From NCBI RefSeq assembly GCF_902459585.1, contig NZ_CABPSC010000003.1, forward strand, positions 62,001-126,000: DNA of 64,000 nt, written 5' to 3'. Every line of letters starts with the position of its first letter. The first letter of the stretch is position 1. The notes under the pieces were generated by a model that did no database searches, was not told the DNA's origin, and saw only the letters and a list, made by a program, of their open reading frames with translations. A program made the translations under genes and the position numbers. This document shows positions 9,166-17,627 of the stretch, piece after piece. This DNA is from Pandoraea nosoerga (lineage in GTDB: Bacteria > Pseudomonadota > Gammaproteobacteria > Burkholderiales > Burkholderiaceae).

Positions 9166-10620
9166 TCAGAAGAATATCAGGGTCGTCAGGACGAACAGCG
9201 GCAGCAGAATCGCGCCCGACCACAGCATATAACCAAAGAAGCTCGGCATGCGAATGCCGCGCTGCTCCGCAATGGCTTTGACCATGAAGTTCGGCGCGTT
9301 GCCGATGTACGTGTTGGCGCCCATGAACACCGCACCCGCCGAAATCGCCGCCAGCGTGGCCGCACCGGTCGTCATCAGCGTCGCCGCGTCGCCGCCGGCC
9401 GTATTGAAGAACACCAGGTACGTCGGCGCGTTGTCGAGGAACGACGAGAGCAGGCCGGTGGCCCAGAAGTACATGACGTTGTCGGGCGCACCGTCCGGCC
9501 CCGTGACGAGGCGAATCACCCAGCCGAGCGCGCCCGCTTCGCCGGCACGCAGGATCGCGACCACGGGAATGATCGTCAGGAAAATGCCGGCGAACAGCTT
9601 GGCGACTTCCTTCATCGGCTCCCAGTTGAAGCCGTTGCCCTCGCGTGCGGTGCGCGGCGTGATCGCCAGCGAAATCAGCGTGATCACGACGAGTCCGGCA
9701 TCGCGCACGATGTTCTGCAGCGCCACCGGCGTTCCGAAGACGTCGAACGCCGCGTCGGGCTTCCAGACGCCGCTCATCAGTACCAGGCCCACTGCCGCGG
9801 CGAGCAGCACGAAATTGCGCTTGCCTTCCAGCCGCACGGGCGCCGTCTCGGACGCCCTATCGGACGCCGAACCGGACGCCGAATCGGGCGTCGGGTCCAG
9901 TTCGTCGGCCTGGCATTCGGTCTTCTGACGGAAGTAGTAGCTGTCGATGAGGAAGAACAGCACCAGCAGCACGGCGCAGATGAACAGCGTCTCCGGCCAG
10001 ATGTGAAGTGTCGTCCAGAAGAAGTCGACGCCCTGCAGGAAGCCGAGGAACAGCGGCGGGTCGCCCAGCGGCGTGAGCGAGCCGCCCGCATTCGCCACGA
10101 GGAAGATGAAGAACACGACGACATGCACGTTGTGCCTGCGGTTGTCGTTCGCGCGGATCAGCGGACGAATCAGTAGCATCGCGGCGCCGGTCGTCCCCAT
10201 GATGCTCGCGAGCACCGTGCCCAGCGCGAGCAGCCCCGTGTTGAGCCACGCCCCCCCGCGCAGGTTGCCGTGCACGCAAATGCCCCCGGCCGTGGTGAAC
10301 AGCGCGGTAAGCAGGACGACGAACGGAATGTATTCGGCCACGACGGCATGCACCGCCCCGTGCCACGCCGCGCCCGCGCCGAATACGAGCGCGAACGGCA
10401 GCAGAAACGCCGCCGCCCAGAACGCCGCGATCTTGCCGAAATGATGGTGCCAGAATGCCGGCGCGAGCAGCGGCCCGAGCGCAATCGAAAGCAGCAACCC
10501 GGCGAACGGCACGCCCCACCAGGCGACGAGCTGAGCGCCGTCCGGTCCGGCAGCGAACGCTGCCGGGCTGACCGATAGCAGCCCTGCCGCGGCCAGCGCC
10601 CCGAAAATCCCCTTGTGCAT
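9166..10620 (-). CDS. Sodium:proton antiporter / CitMHS-type transporter
   Basis: An inner-membrane ion transporter of about 484 residues with roughly 11-12 hydrophobic helices. It begins with MHKGIFGALAAAGLLSVSPAAFAAG, which looks like a signal-type leader, then WWGVPFAGLLLSIALGPLLA. Conserved ion-transporter segments include GGSLTPLGDPPLFLGFLQGV, FLDNAPTYLVFF and MGANTYIGNAPNFMVKAIAE, which are characteristic of the NhaD/ArsB-related superfamily and of proteins annotated as sodium:proton antiporters. A Ser/Asp/Ala-rich cytoplasmic insertion occurs near residue 260. The start was chosen at the ATG before the leader. The transported ion is not decidable from sequence. Confidence 0.87.
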   Translation of the reverse strand: MHKGIFGALAAAGLLSVSPAAFAAGPDGAQLVAWWGVPFAGLLLSIALGPLLAPAFWHHHFGKIAAFWAAAFLLPFALVFGAGAAWHGAVHAVVAEYIPFVVLLTALFTTAGGICVHGNLRGGAWLNTGLLALGTVLASIMGTTGAAMLLIRPLIRANDNRRHNVHVVVFFIFLVANAGGSLTPLGDPPLFLGFLQGVDFFWTTLHIWPETLFICAVLLVLFFLIDSYYFRQKTECQADELDPTPDSASGSASDRASETAPVRLEGKRNFVLLAAAVGLVLMSGVWKPDAAFDVFGTPVALQNIVRDAGLVVITLISLAITPRTAREGNGFNWEPMKEVAKLFAGIFLTIIPVVAILRAGEAGALGWVIRLVTGPDGAPDNVMYFWATGLLSSFLDNAPTYLVFFNTAGGDAATLMTTGAATLAAISAGAVFMGANTYIGNAPNFMVKAIAEQRGIRMPSFFGYMLWSGAILLPLFVLTTLIFF

Positions 10621-10784
10621 CGTGTCTTGTTCCTGTTGATGGATGGTCGACTCCTTACGAGTCACCGCCCTCGCGAGAGTGCCCCCAACGCGCCGACCTT
10701 GGGATATTTCCCAAGTCACATCGGCATCATGCGAAAGACGCCCCCATGGCACAACGCCGGAACCGTTGCCCCACCCCGACGCGC

Positions 10785-11447
10785 TCAGGCGCCGTCGACG
10801 ATGATCACGTGGACGCGATACGGCCCGTGCGCGCCCAGCACCAGCGTCTGCTCGATATCGGCGGTGCGCGACGGTCCGGCGATGAAGTTGGTCGCGCGCG
10901 AGAGCTGGCCGCGTTCGCTTCGCATGAGCGCGAATCCATCCTCATGGCCTGCGACGATGCGCGATGCCGGCACGACGGCGATGTGGGTTTCGGGCAGCAG
11001 CGTGGCCGAGGCAAAAGTCTGCGGCCCCGACATCATCATCAGCGCGCCGGTCTCGGCAATCGCGCAGAAGCAGCCCGTAATACCGACGAGATCCTCGCCA
11101 TGCGGCTTGCGGAATTCGACTTGGCAGCCCGCGCCGGCCCAGTCGAGTTCCCGCAGCGTCGGCCAGGCGACGGCCCGCATGTCGAGCCCGTTGGCCTGCA
11201 GGTACGTTACCGCCGCGGCCGGCACGTCGCTCATCGCCGGCACGCGCGCGATCGTGCTCGACAGCGCTTGCGCCTTGCCGATGAACGTAGCGATCAGGTC
11301 CGCCGGCATTGCCGGGCGCGGGCCCTGCGGATGCCGCGCCAGATAGTCCTCGGCCGCCGCCACCTCGTTCGCGCGCGCGGCCTCGGGGCGATGCTGCGCG
11401 TGACGGATGCGGGCGAAGATGCGGTTGCGGGCGTCGGAGGTGTCCAT
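10785..11447 (-). CDS. lutC: LutC/YkgG-family protein (LUD domain)
   Basis: A 220-residue LUD-domain protein. In other bacteria LutC works with the iron-sulfur proteins LutA and LutB in L-lactate oxidation. The visible C-terminal LUD core contains CFCAIAETGALMMMSGP, PETHIAVVPASRIV and FIAGPSRTADIEQTLVLGAHGP, the diagnostic glycine-rich signature. The N-terminus is helical and charged. No lutA or lutB neighbour is present: the upstream gene is pncB and the downstream gene a transporter. The partner may be elsewhere in the genome, or the glycolate oxidase subunits at 17.6-21.7 kb may fulfil related functions. The start ATG is preceded by a reasonable distance from pncB (184 bases). Confidence 0.88.
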   Translation of the reverse strand: MDTSDARNRIFARIRHAQHRPEAARANEVAAAEDYLARHPQGPRPAMPADLIATFIGKAQALSSTIARVPAMSDVPAAAVTYLQANGLDMRAVAWPTLRELDWAGAGCQVEFRKPHGEDLVGITGCFCAIAETGALMMMSGPQTFASATLLPETHIAVVPASRIVAGHEDGFALMRSERGQLSRATNFIAGPSRTADIEQTLVLGAHGPYRVHVIIVDGA

Positions 11448-11521
11448 GGGCTGCGTCCTGTGAAGCCGACGCGCCGGTCTGAGGCGGCGGCGTCTCGCTG
11501 TGTCGGGTTCGTCTCACGAAG

Positions 11522-11542
11522 CCGCCGGAGCGGCTCCGGCGG
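11522..11542. other. GC-rich inverted repeat between pncB and lutC
   Basis: Arms CCGCCGGAGC and GCTCCGGCGG flank a single base, so the realistic hairpin has a slightly shorter stem. It lies in the spacer between pncB and lutC on the minus strand. It has no clear T tract, so it could be a weak terminator, an attenuating hairpin in the lutC leader, or a chance GC palindrome. Confidence 0.4.
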
Positions 11543-11631
11543 GTGATGGGCAATTATAGCGGCAGCCCCTCGCGCGGGGCGCGGCCGTCGCACACTATCG
11601 GAATGCTCCGGTGGCGCGCTCGGACAACGCG

Positions 11632-12825
11632 TCAGTGGTCCGCCGCCGGCTGCGGGGCGATCTCGAAGACCTGGCGCAGATAGGCGAGATAGGCGTCGTC
11701 GTCGCACATGTTCTTGCCGGGCGAATCCGAAAGCTTGGCCACCGGCTGACCATTGCACCGCACCATCTTGATGACGATCTGCAGCGGCTGGTAGCCCAGG
11801 TCGTTGGTGAGATTGGTCCCCACGCCGAAAGCCAGTCGGCAGCGATCGCGAAAGCGCTCGAACAACTGGAGTACCTTCGGAATGTCCAGGCCGTCCGAGA
11901 AGATCATGGTCTTGGTGTGCGCGTCGACGCGGTTCTGCGCATAGTGCTCGAGCAGCCGTTCTCCCCAGGCGAACGGGTCGCCGGAGTCGTGGCGCGCGCC
12001 ATCGAAGAGCTTGCAGAAATACATGTCGAAGTCGCGAAGGAACGCGGACATGCCGTACACGTCCGACAGCGCGATGCCCAGGTCGCCGCGATACTCCTTC
12101 GCCCACGTCTCGAAGCCGAAGATCTGCGAGTCGCGCAGCCGCGGGCCGAGCGCCTGACAGGCTTGCAGATACTCGTGCGCCATCGTGCCCAGCGGCGTGA
12201 GGCCGAGCTTCGCCGCGTAGTACACGTTGCTCGTGCCGGCGAACTGTTCGCCGAGTTCGTCGCGCAGCGTGAGAATCACCTCTTCGTGCCACTCCTTCGA
12301 GAAGCGGCGCCGCGTGCCGTAGTCGGCGATCTTGCAGTCGCGATAGTCGGCCGGCTCGGCGAGCATGCAGATCTTGTCCTTCAGGCGCTGACGCCCTTCC
12401 TCGTAAGCCGGCGTTCGCTGCGTATTGCGGAAGTAGACCTCGTTGACGATGGCCAGCACCGGGATCTCGAACAGGATCGTGTGCAGCCACGGCCCCTGGA
12501 TCGTGATGTCGATCTCGCCGTTGCCCTTGGGCGACGGCTGCACGGTGATGTACTTCTCGTTCAGATGGAACAGGTCGAGAAAGTCGATGAAGTCGCTCTT
12601 GATGAAGCGCATCGCGCCGAGATAGCGCAGCTCCGATTCCGTGAAGCGCAATCCGCACAGCAGGCGGATTTCGTCGCGAATCTCGTCGACGTAAGGCGTG
12701 AGATCGACCCCTTCGGTGCGGCACTTGAAGCGGTACTCGACCTGAGCGGCGGGAAAATGATGCAGCACCACCTGCATCATCGTGAACTTGTAGAGATCGG
12801 TATCGAGCAGCGACGTAATGATCAT
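11632..12825 (-). CDS. pncB: Nicotinate phosphoribosyltransferase
   Basis: Salvages nicotinate to nicotinate mononucleotide with PRPP and ATP in the NAD pathway. At 397 residues it matches the short bacterial PncB type. The N-terminal [20 protein letters not shown], the motif [16 protein letters not shown] with the family histidine (His217), and the PRPP-binding region [11 protein letters not shown] followed by [11 protein letters not shown] are visible. The catalytic subset R-x-x-x-F around RRRFSKEW is also typical. The start ATG directly precedes the conserved N-terminus. It is divergent from the ferredoxin gene, which begins 217 bases away. Confidence 0.97.
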   Translation of the reverse strand: MIITSLLDTDLYKFTMMQVVLHHFPAAQVEYRFKCRTEGVDLTPYVDEIRDEIRLLCGLRFTESELRYLGAMRFIKSDFIDFLDLFHLNEKYITVQPSPKGNGEIDITIQGPWLHTILFEIPVLAIVNEVYFRNTQRTPAYEEGRQRLKDKICMLAEPADYRDCKIADYGTRRRFSKEWHEEVILTLRDELGEQFAGTSNVYYAAKLGLTPLGTMAHEYLQACQALGPRLRDSQIFGFETWAKEYRGDLGIALSDVYGMSAFLRDFDMYFCKLFDGARHDSGDPFAWGERLLEHYAQNRVDAHTKTMIFSDGLDIPKVLQLFERFRDRCRLAFGVGTNLTNDLGYQPLQIVIKMVRCNGQPVAKLSDSPGKNMCDDDAYLAYLRQVFEIAPQPAADH

Positions 12826-13042
12826 GACGGCGAGCCCCGCGCGGGGCGCTTACAGCGATGTCCGATGGTACCGCAAAGCGGCGCGGGACATGAGGGCGCG
12901 AGGCCCGCGCGCCGCACGCGAAGCGGCGCGCCGCGGCAGGTTCGGGACGCGCCGGCTCCCTCACCGGCGGCGGCCGGCTGCGTTACAATACGCGTTTTAA
13001 CGGCCGCTCGAAGCCGTTTCGCCCTACTCTGGAGTTGTTGGC

Positions 13043-13366
13043 ATGACCCACGTTGTCACCGAAAGCTGCATCAAATGTAAATTCACCGACTGTGTGGACG
13101 TTTGCCCCGTGGACTGCTTCCGCGAGGGTCCGAACTTCCTCGCGATCGACCCGGACGAGTGCATCGATTGCGCCGTGTGCGTGGCCGAGTGCCCGGTGAA
13201 TGCCATTTATGCCGAAGAGGACGTGCCGGGCGACCAGCAGGAATTCATCGCGCTCAATGCCGAGCTCTCGCCGAATTGGCCGAGCATCACCAAGACGAAG
13301 CCGGCCCTGCCCGATGCCGACCAGTGGAAGGACGTGACGGACAAGCTGCATCTGCTCGAGCGATGA
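13043..13366 (+). CDS. fdxA: 7Fe ferredoxin FdxA
   Basis: A 107-residue soluble electron carrier with one [3Fe-4S] and one [4Fe-4S] cluster. The N-terminal motif [17 protein letters not shown] (residues 9-25) and the second motif [12 protein letters not shown] are intact. The C-terminal extension ([20 protein letters not shown]) is typical of Azotobacter-type FdI/FdxA proteins. A Shine-Dalgarno-like GGAG lies upstream (CTCTGGAGTTGTTGGC before ATG). The twin tRNA-Asn genes follow about 95 bases later on the same strand, with their own promoter. Confidence 0.96.
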   Translation: MTHVVTESCIKCKFTDCVDVCPVDCFREGPNFLAIDPDECIDCAVCVAECPVNAIYAEEDVPGDQQEFIALNAELSPNWPSITKTKPALPDADQWKDVTDKLHLLER

Positions 13367-13416
13367 GCCGCGAGCGGTAATCGCGCTCGGGGTGCAGAAA
13401 AAATGCGCGCCGAGTG

Positions 13417-13446
13417 TTGACAGTGAGCGAAAGCCGCCTCTATAAT
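13417..13446 (+). promoter_or_regulatory. Sigma-70 promoter of the tRNA-Asn genes
   Basis: A perfect -35 box TTGACA (13417-13422) and perfect -10 box TATAAT (13441-13446) are 18 bases apart and end 15 bases before the first mature tRNA. This strength is expected of a stable-RNA promoter. Confidence 0.88.
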
Positions 13447-13461
13447 CGCTTTCTCTTTTGA

Positions 13462-13537
13462 TCCCCGATAGCTCAGTCGGTAGAGCGCCGGACTGTTAAT
13501 CCGTAGGTCCCTGGTTCGAGCCCAGGTCGGGGAGCCA
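13462..13537 (+). tRNA. tRNA-Asn (GTT), copy 1
   Basis: A 76-base cloverleaf with encoded CCA. The anticodon GTT lies at 13495-13497 (tRNA positions 34-36). The acceptor arms are TCCCCGA and TCGGGGA, the D-arm contains GCTCAGTCGGTAGAGC, and the T-arm contains CCTGGTTCGAGCCCAGG. It decodes AAC and AAT codons. Confidence 0.97.
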
Positions 13538-13553
13538 AGAATACCGAAGCGAC

Positions 13554-13580
13554 GGCCTCGCCCACGCGGGGCCTTTGTTT
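13554..13580 (+). terminator. Possible terminator between the two tRNA-Asn genes
   Basis: GGCCTCGC and GCGGGGCC form an 8-bp stem with one T-G wobble around a CCAC loop, followed by TTTGTTTT. The short stem and interrupted T tract make it weaker than the hairpin after the second tRNA, so partial read-through to copy 2 is likely. Confidence 0.5.
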
Positions 13581-13623
13581 TAGTCGATGTGTTGCAACGG
13601 CAGCGCACGGCACGCAGGTTTGA

Positions 13624-13699
13624 TCCTCGATAGCTCAGTCGGTAGAGCGCCGGACTGTTAATCCGTAGGTCCCTGGTTCGAGCCCAGGTCGAGGAGCCA
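13624..13699 (+). tRNA. tRNA-Asn (GTT), copy 2
   Basis: A 76-base cloverleaf identical to copy 1 except in the acceptor stem, which reads TCCTCGA and TCGAGGA. The fourth pair is T-A rather than C-G, a compensatory change. The anticodon GTT and encoded CCA are intact. It lies 86 bases after copy 1 and has no equally good promoter of its own. Confidence 0.97.
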
Positions 13700-13710
13700 A
13701 AACGCAAGAA

Positions 13711-13736
13711 GCCTCGCCAATCGGCGAGGCTTTTTT
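13711..13736 (+). terminator. Rho-independent terminator after tRNA-Asn copy 2
   Basis: Perfect 8-bp arms GCCTCGCC and GGCGAGGC with loop AATC are followed by six T. It lies 11 bases after the CCA end of the second tRNA. Confidence 0.9.
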
Positions 13737-13847
13737 GTTTTTGCGGCATGACCGTCCGTTCACACTCTCGCGGCTTCACTCGCCAACGTCGCGACACTAC
13801 CGCACGACGCCGGCGCGCGCCCCTGACCCGCGACACCAACTCCCGGC

Positions 13848-13886
13848 GCCAATCCACGGTGCCAAGCCACGGCGCCAAGCCACGAT
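13848..13886. repeat. 13-bp tandem repeat, three copies
   Basis: Three adjacent units, GCCAATCCACGGT, GCCAAGCCACGGC and GCCAAGCCACGAT, lie between the tRNA terminator and the OFA transporter. No coding function is apparent. Confidence 0.7.
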
Positions 13887-13919
13887 ACCAACTCGCGCCA
13901 CTGACGCCCCGTCGCCATG

Positions 13920-13952
13920 AAAAAACGGGGCGCCGTGTCCGACACCCCGCGT
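13920..13952 (-). terminator. Terminator for the OFA transporter gene
   Basis: Read on the minus strand, a CGGGG ... CCCCG stem enclosing a GTG/CAC inner pairing is followed by six T (the A run at 13920-13925). It lies about 37 bases after the stop codon of the minus-strand transporter. Confidence 0.65.
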
Positions 13953-13988
13953 CTTTTCCTGCCTCGGTTCCGGTGTCTTACACCGGCG

Positions 13989-15311
13989 TTACTCCCCCGC
14001 GGGCGCCCCGATCGCCACGGACGAAGCGCTCGTCGACGTTTCCGGGCGGTTCTGGTTCTCGATCCAGCGACGACGCATCGGCGCGAGCAGGAACTTCGCT
14101 GCCACGGCGGCCGTAATGCTGATCACGGCGGCGGCAATGAACACGCGATCCCAGTGACCGCCCACGGCCAGCACCGACGCGAGCGGCACCAGCAGCGCTG
14201 CCGTGCCCTTGGCGGTGTACAGCGTGCCGGCGTTCGACGCCGCGTTCTTGCTGCCGAACGTGTCCGCGCACAGCGCCGGGAAGATCGAGAAGATCTCGCC
14301 CCAGCACAGGAACGTCATCGCCGCGAAGAACACGAACATGTACGGGTTCTGACCAAAGTGCATCAACCCCAGCATGGCCACGCCTTCCCCGAGGAAGATG
14401 ATGAACATGGCGTTCTCACGGCCGATCTTGTCCGACACGAAACCGCACAGCGGGCGCGTAAAGCCGTTGCACAGGTTGTCGATCGACAGCGTCATCGTAA
14501 GCAGCGGCAGCGTGGCGCCGAAGAGCGTCATGGGCATCGATGCAATGCCGTAGTCCTTCGCGATCGGGCCGATTTGCGCCGTGGCCATCAGACCGCCGGC
14601 GGCCACCGCCACGAAACAGGCGTAGATGACCCAGAACACCGGCGTGCGAATCATCTGGCCCGAGGTGTAGTCGACCTTCGTTGCCAGGTTGCGGCGCGAG
14701 ACGGTCACGCCCTTGGGAACACGCGGCTTGACCAGCATCAGCGCGAGCAGGAAGATCGCCACGCCCTGCACAATGCCGAAGTTGAAGAACGCCGCTTCGT
14801 AGCCCGACGAACGGATCATGTTGGCGATCGGAATGACCGTGATGGCCGCGCCGGCGCCGAAGCCCGCTGCCGTGAGGCCAGCCGCCAGACCGCGCTTGTC
14901 CGGAAACCACTTGAGCGCATTGCCCACGCACGTGCCGTAGACGCAGCCCGCGCCGATACCGGCGATGATCGCCGCCGTGTACAGCACGGCGAGCGTCTCG
15001 GCGTATGAGTACATGATCCACGACAGGGCGACGCACACCGCACCGCCCGCCACGACCGGGCGCGGACCGAAGCGATCGACGAGCCAGCCCTCGATCGGCA
15101 CGAGCCACGTTTCCACCACGATGAAGATCGAGAACGCCACCTGGATGGCCGCGATGCCCCATTGGTGCTTCGCCTGCATCGGCTCGACGAACAACGTCCA
15201 CGAATACTGCAGATTGGCCACCAGGCCCATACAGATGATGCCGATCACCAGTTGTGACCAGCGCCCTCCCAGAAAAGAGGTTTTCTCCTCCGGTTGTGCG
15301 GCTGCTTGCAT
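13989..15311 (-). CDS. OFA-family MFS transporter (oxalate/formate antiporter type)
   Basis: A 440-residue, 12-helix major facilitator protein of the inner membrane. The N-terminal region ICMGLVANLQYSWTLFVEPM and helix 5 segment GIGAGCVYGTCVGNALKWFP match the oxalate:formate antiporter family, as does GWLVDRFGPRP, the MFS loop 2-3 signature. A second MFS loop appears as CGFVSDKIGREN. The protein would import oxalate or a related monocarboxylate; the actual substrate is not proven because the family also covers other acids. A strong AGGAGG Shine-Dalgarno lies before the ATG at the usual distance. No frc or oxc gene sits beside it, but the glycolate operon begins 2.3 kb away. Confidence 0.9.
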   Translation of the reverse strand: MQAAAQPEEKTSFLGGRWSQLVIGIICMGLVANLQYSWTLFVEPMQAKHQWGIAAIQVAFSIFIVVETWLVPIEGWLVDRFGPRPVVAGGAVCVALSWIMYSYAETLAVLYTAAIIAGIGAGCVYGTCVGNALKWFPDKRGLAAGLTAAGFGAGAAITVIPIANMIRSSGYEAAFFNFGIVQGVAIFLLALMLVKPRVPKGVTVSRRNLATKVDYTSGQMIRTPVFWVIYACFVAVAAGGLMATAQIGPIAKDYGIASMPMTLFGATLPLLTMTLSIDNLCNGFTRPLCGFVSDKIGRENAMFIIFLGEGVAMLGLMHFGQNPYMFVFFAAMTFLCWGEIFSIFPALCADTFGSKNAASNAGTLYTAKGTAALLVPLASVLAVGGHWDRVFIAAAVISITAAVAAKFLLAPMRRRWIENQNRPETSTSASSVAIGAPAGE

Positions 15312-16445
15312 GACTTGCCTCCTATTCCTGTCAGACGATTGGCGACGGCCCGCGCTTGATGTTTGCGGTGCTCGCCGTCATCGCGTCCCGACGCGCGCCC
15401 CGGCATGGGGATCTGCGCAGTACGGCACGCCTCCTGGCATTGCATGCGGCTCATGCTCGGCCGCTTGATCGCGGAGCGTCGCCTGGCGGCGCGCTCGCGG
15501 GGCTCGGGCCCCGGCTGGCTGACTCTCGGAAGCGCCAAAGGACACTTCCGGCCCCCGCTTCGGCGCGGCGACGCAGGCGTTACGCCCGCGCCGGCAAGTT
15601 GCCGGCTGCCGAAGGGTGACTGGAAAAACGAATTCGAGTGCGGACCGGTCTGCGGTGCCGCGCCATCGGCGACGACCTCGCGAGCCCTGTCCCGTCACTC
15701 AGGCGGGCGCGCCTCGCGGACGCGTGATCGCCGGATCGCCTGCCCGCGGCTGGCGGCAGGCAGATGAGGCTCGCCGCAGCGCCCCGGCCAATGCCGGTGA
15801 CAACGACGGCGGATGCGACTGGACAGCCGGTGCGAGGAAAACATCGCACGAAGACTGCCCGAAAAGAAATATGGACTTACCCAACTTGCGTCTCCGATGA
15901 GTGCGGCACGATGCCCGTCGCCCAAATTCTCAGGCGCCCGGCCATGCCTTCGTGCCACCTTGAATCTGATATACAAGATTCAATATATCGAATTAAGTAT
16001 TTTTATGGTTCCAAAATTAGTCGATGGCCGGATGGCTGTCAACCCGAGAGCGCCCTGCCCCCTCATGGCGATCGGTGCCCGGCAGCGAGGATTGTCATCG
16101 CCGGAAGGTAAGCGCTCGATAACCCCCGGACCTAGGCACCACGGGCCGTTGCGGACGGTTGGAGGTCGACAGGCTGGCGAGGCATGTCGCATGCGAGGTG
16201 ACCTCGCGCGGTGCAGCGTCAGGGAAAACGATGACGTTTCGGGGACTTCGAGACAGGCGTGGCGGCGGGCTCGGATTGGGGTGCGGGCCCCGGGACTCTG
16301 GGGTGAGCCGCCGCAAGGACGCGCCGCCCGTGCGGACGAAAGCAGGTGGATCCCGCGGAGGAAGAAAAAGACGGGGGACGGGGCGGAAGGGAGGAGGAGA
16401 AAGGGCGACGGCGATGGCGACGGCGATGGCGACGCCGCCCGCGCC
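15312..16445. other. 1.1-kb region without a supported gene
   Basis: Between the OFA transporter start and the GntR regulator stop I find no frame with recognisable protein content; the open frames here are short and Arg/Ala-rich, as expected of random high-GC sequence. The one notable part is an AT-rich island near 15955-16025 that contains an inverted repeat (annotated separately). It could be a long regulatory leader for the OFA gene, a gene relic, or the site of an unannotated small RNA. Confidence 0.6.
15960..15989. promoter_or_regulatory. AT-rich nested inverted repeat, possible operator
   Basis: TTGAATCT (15960-15967) and AGATTCAA (15976-15983) form a perfect 8-bp inverted repeat around GATATACA. 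A second overlapping pair, GATATA (15968-15973) and TATATC (15984-15989), is also perfect. The minus-strand core TTGTATATCA resembles FadR-subfamily GntR operators, and a GntR gene ends about 460 bases away. No gene starts nearby except the OFA transporter about 650 bases to the left. Confidence 0.5.
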
Positions 16446-17354
16446 TTACGCCGGGCCGACGTCGCCCGAGTTGTTGCGGATGAAGGCCAGATGCTCGCGC
16501 AGCGCGCGCTGTGCGCTCGCGGTGTCGTGCGAGGCCACGGCGTTGAAGATGCGGCGATGCTGATCGATGAGCTCGGCCAGATCGGCGCCGTGGCCGACGA
16601 TGGCGCGATAGTTGTCCACCACCGAGCCGCGCAGCAATTCGAAGATGGCGTGCATCAGATGCACCAGCACGAGGTTGTGCGTCGCCTCGGCCAGCGCCAG
16701 GTGAAAGTGCGCGTCGAGTTCCGGCACGCGCGTGAGCAGCGACTGCCCGCGAGCAGCGCCCTCGCCGTCCAGACCGTCGCGACCGGCCGCGTAGGCCGTC
16801 TCGAGCGCTTCGAGCGCCTGCGCCAGACGCGTCACGTCCTCTGGCGTTGCACGCTCGGCCGCCAGTTCCACCGCCTTCGCTTCGAGGACCTCGCGCATTT
16901 CCAGGACGTCGTCGACCGTCTTGCTGTGCCGCGACATCAGTTGCGAGAGCGGCTCGGCCAGCAGCGGCTGGCTCGCGTTGGCGACCAGATACCCGCCGCC
17001 GGCGCGGCCGACGATCAGCCCGCGCGATTCCAGCCGCAACAGGGCCTCGCGCAACGAGGGTCGCGACACGCCCATCTGCTGCGCCAGATCGCGCTCGGAC
17101 GGCAGCGCCGAGCCCGGCGCGAGCCGGCCCTCCACGACCATCGTCTCCAGTTGCTCGTAGACCATGTCGGACAGGCGCAGCCGCGGCGGGGGCGTAACCG
17201 GCGCGAAGCCGGCGGCGGCGCCGGGGGAGTCGCCGGTGGGGACGGACGCAGCGCAGGCCGGGGCCGATGAAGCGGACGAAGCGGATGAAGCGGACGATGG
17301 CAGGGTCGATGACATGGGCGGTGACATAGGCTTGGACGACTCGTTGGACGGCAT
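16446..17354 (-). CDS. GntR-family regulator, FadR/FCD subfamily (GlcC-like)
   Basis: A 302-residue transcription factor. An Ala/Ser-rich N-terminal tail of about 60 residues precedes the winged HTH (LRLSDMVYEQLETMVVEGRL, then LPSERDLAQQMGVSRPSLRE). The C-terminal FCD ligand domain follows, with metal-ligand-type residues in LDAHFHLALAEATHN and HRRIFNAVASHD. Such proteins (GlcC, LldR) sense glycolate, lactate or related acids. Its divergent position beside glcDEF and the palindrome between them make it the likely regulator of that operon. The start ATG of MPSNESSKP was preferred over an upstream frame extension of about 41 codons; a start nearer the HTH is also possible. Confidence 0.9.
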   Translation of the reverse strand: MPSNESSKPMSPPMSSTLPSSASSASSASSAPACAASVPTGDSPGAAAGFAPVTPPPRLRLSDMVYEQLETMVVEGRLAPGSALPSERDLAQQMGVSRPSLREALLRLESRGLIVGRAGGGYLVANASQPLLAEPLSQLMSRHSKTVDDVLEMREVLEAKAVELAAERATPEDVTRLAQALEALETAYAAGRDGLDGEGAARGQSLLTRVPELDAHFHLALAEATHNLVLVHLMHAIFELLRGSVVDNYRAIVGHGADLAELIDQHRRIFNAVASHDTASAQRALREHLAFIRNNSGDVGPA

Positions 17355-17491
17355 GTCGGCTTGGGTTCTCGACGAAAAAGGACGGACGTCACGAAAAAGA
17401 TAGACGTCACGATACAGGATGCGGCCGGCGCCGGGGCGCAGGGAGCACGCCCGGCGCTCGCCCTGTCGCGGGCGCATCGCCCCGAAATTAA

Positions 17492-17501
17492 GGGTTAACC
17501 C
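17492..17501. promoter_or_regulatory. GGGTTAACCC palindrome in the GntR/glcD spacer
   Basis: A perfect 10-bp palindrome GGGTTAACCC between the divergent regulator and glcD. Its GGTTAACC core recurs in the palindrome at 44232-44249 beside another GntR gene. Confidence 0.4.
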
Positions 17502-17544
17502 GGTAGTCGGAATCGGATCATTCCCTTTACGATGGCGTCATTCG

Positions 17545-17587
17545 ATAACTGGTAGACTGGTCGACCAGTCTACCAGCAGACCAGTTA
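17545..17587. promoter_or_regulatory. Nested palindromic operator upstream of glcD
   Basis: A perfect 28-bp palindrome (17549-17576) has half-site CTGGTAGACTGGTC and its exact complement. An outer pair, TAACTGGT (17545-17552) and ACCAGTTA (17580-17587), overlaps it. TGGT/ACCA half-sites are typical for FadR-subfamily GntR proteins such as LldR and GlcC. The site ends about 40 bases before the glcD ATG, where a bound regulator could block transcription. Confidence 0.85.
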
Positions 17588-17627
17588 ATCTTCATTACAC
17601 GTCAACCTCCGTCCGAGAGCAAGCCCG

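Noticed and set aside
13462-13699. tRNA genes as a possible integration site
   Set aside because: No integrase, direct repeat of a tRNA 3' end, or foreign cargo is present beside them; the duplicate is a tandem tRNA gene.
15813-17270. 485-residue plus-strand frame through the 15.3-16.4 kb gap
   Set aside because: The second half is a shadow of the GntR regulator and the first half has no domain; it does not justify a gene in the gap.
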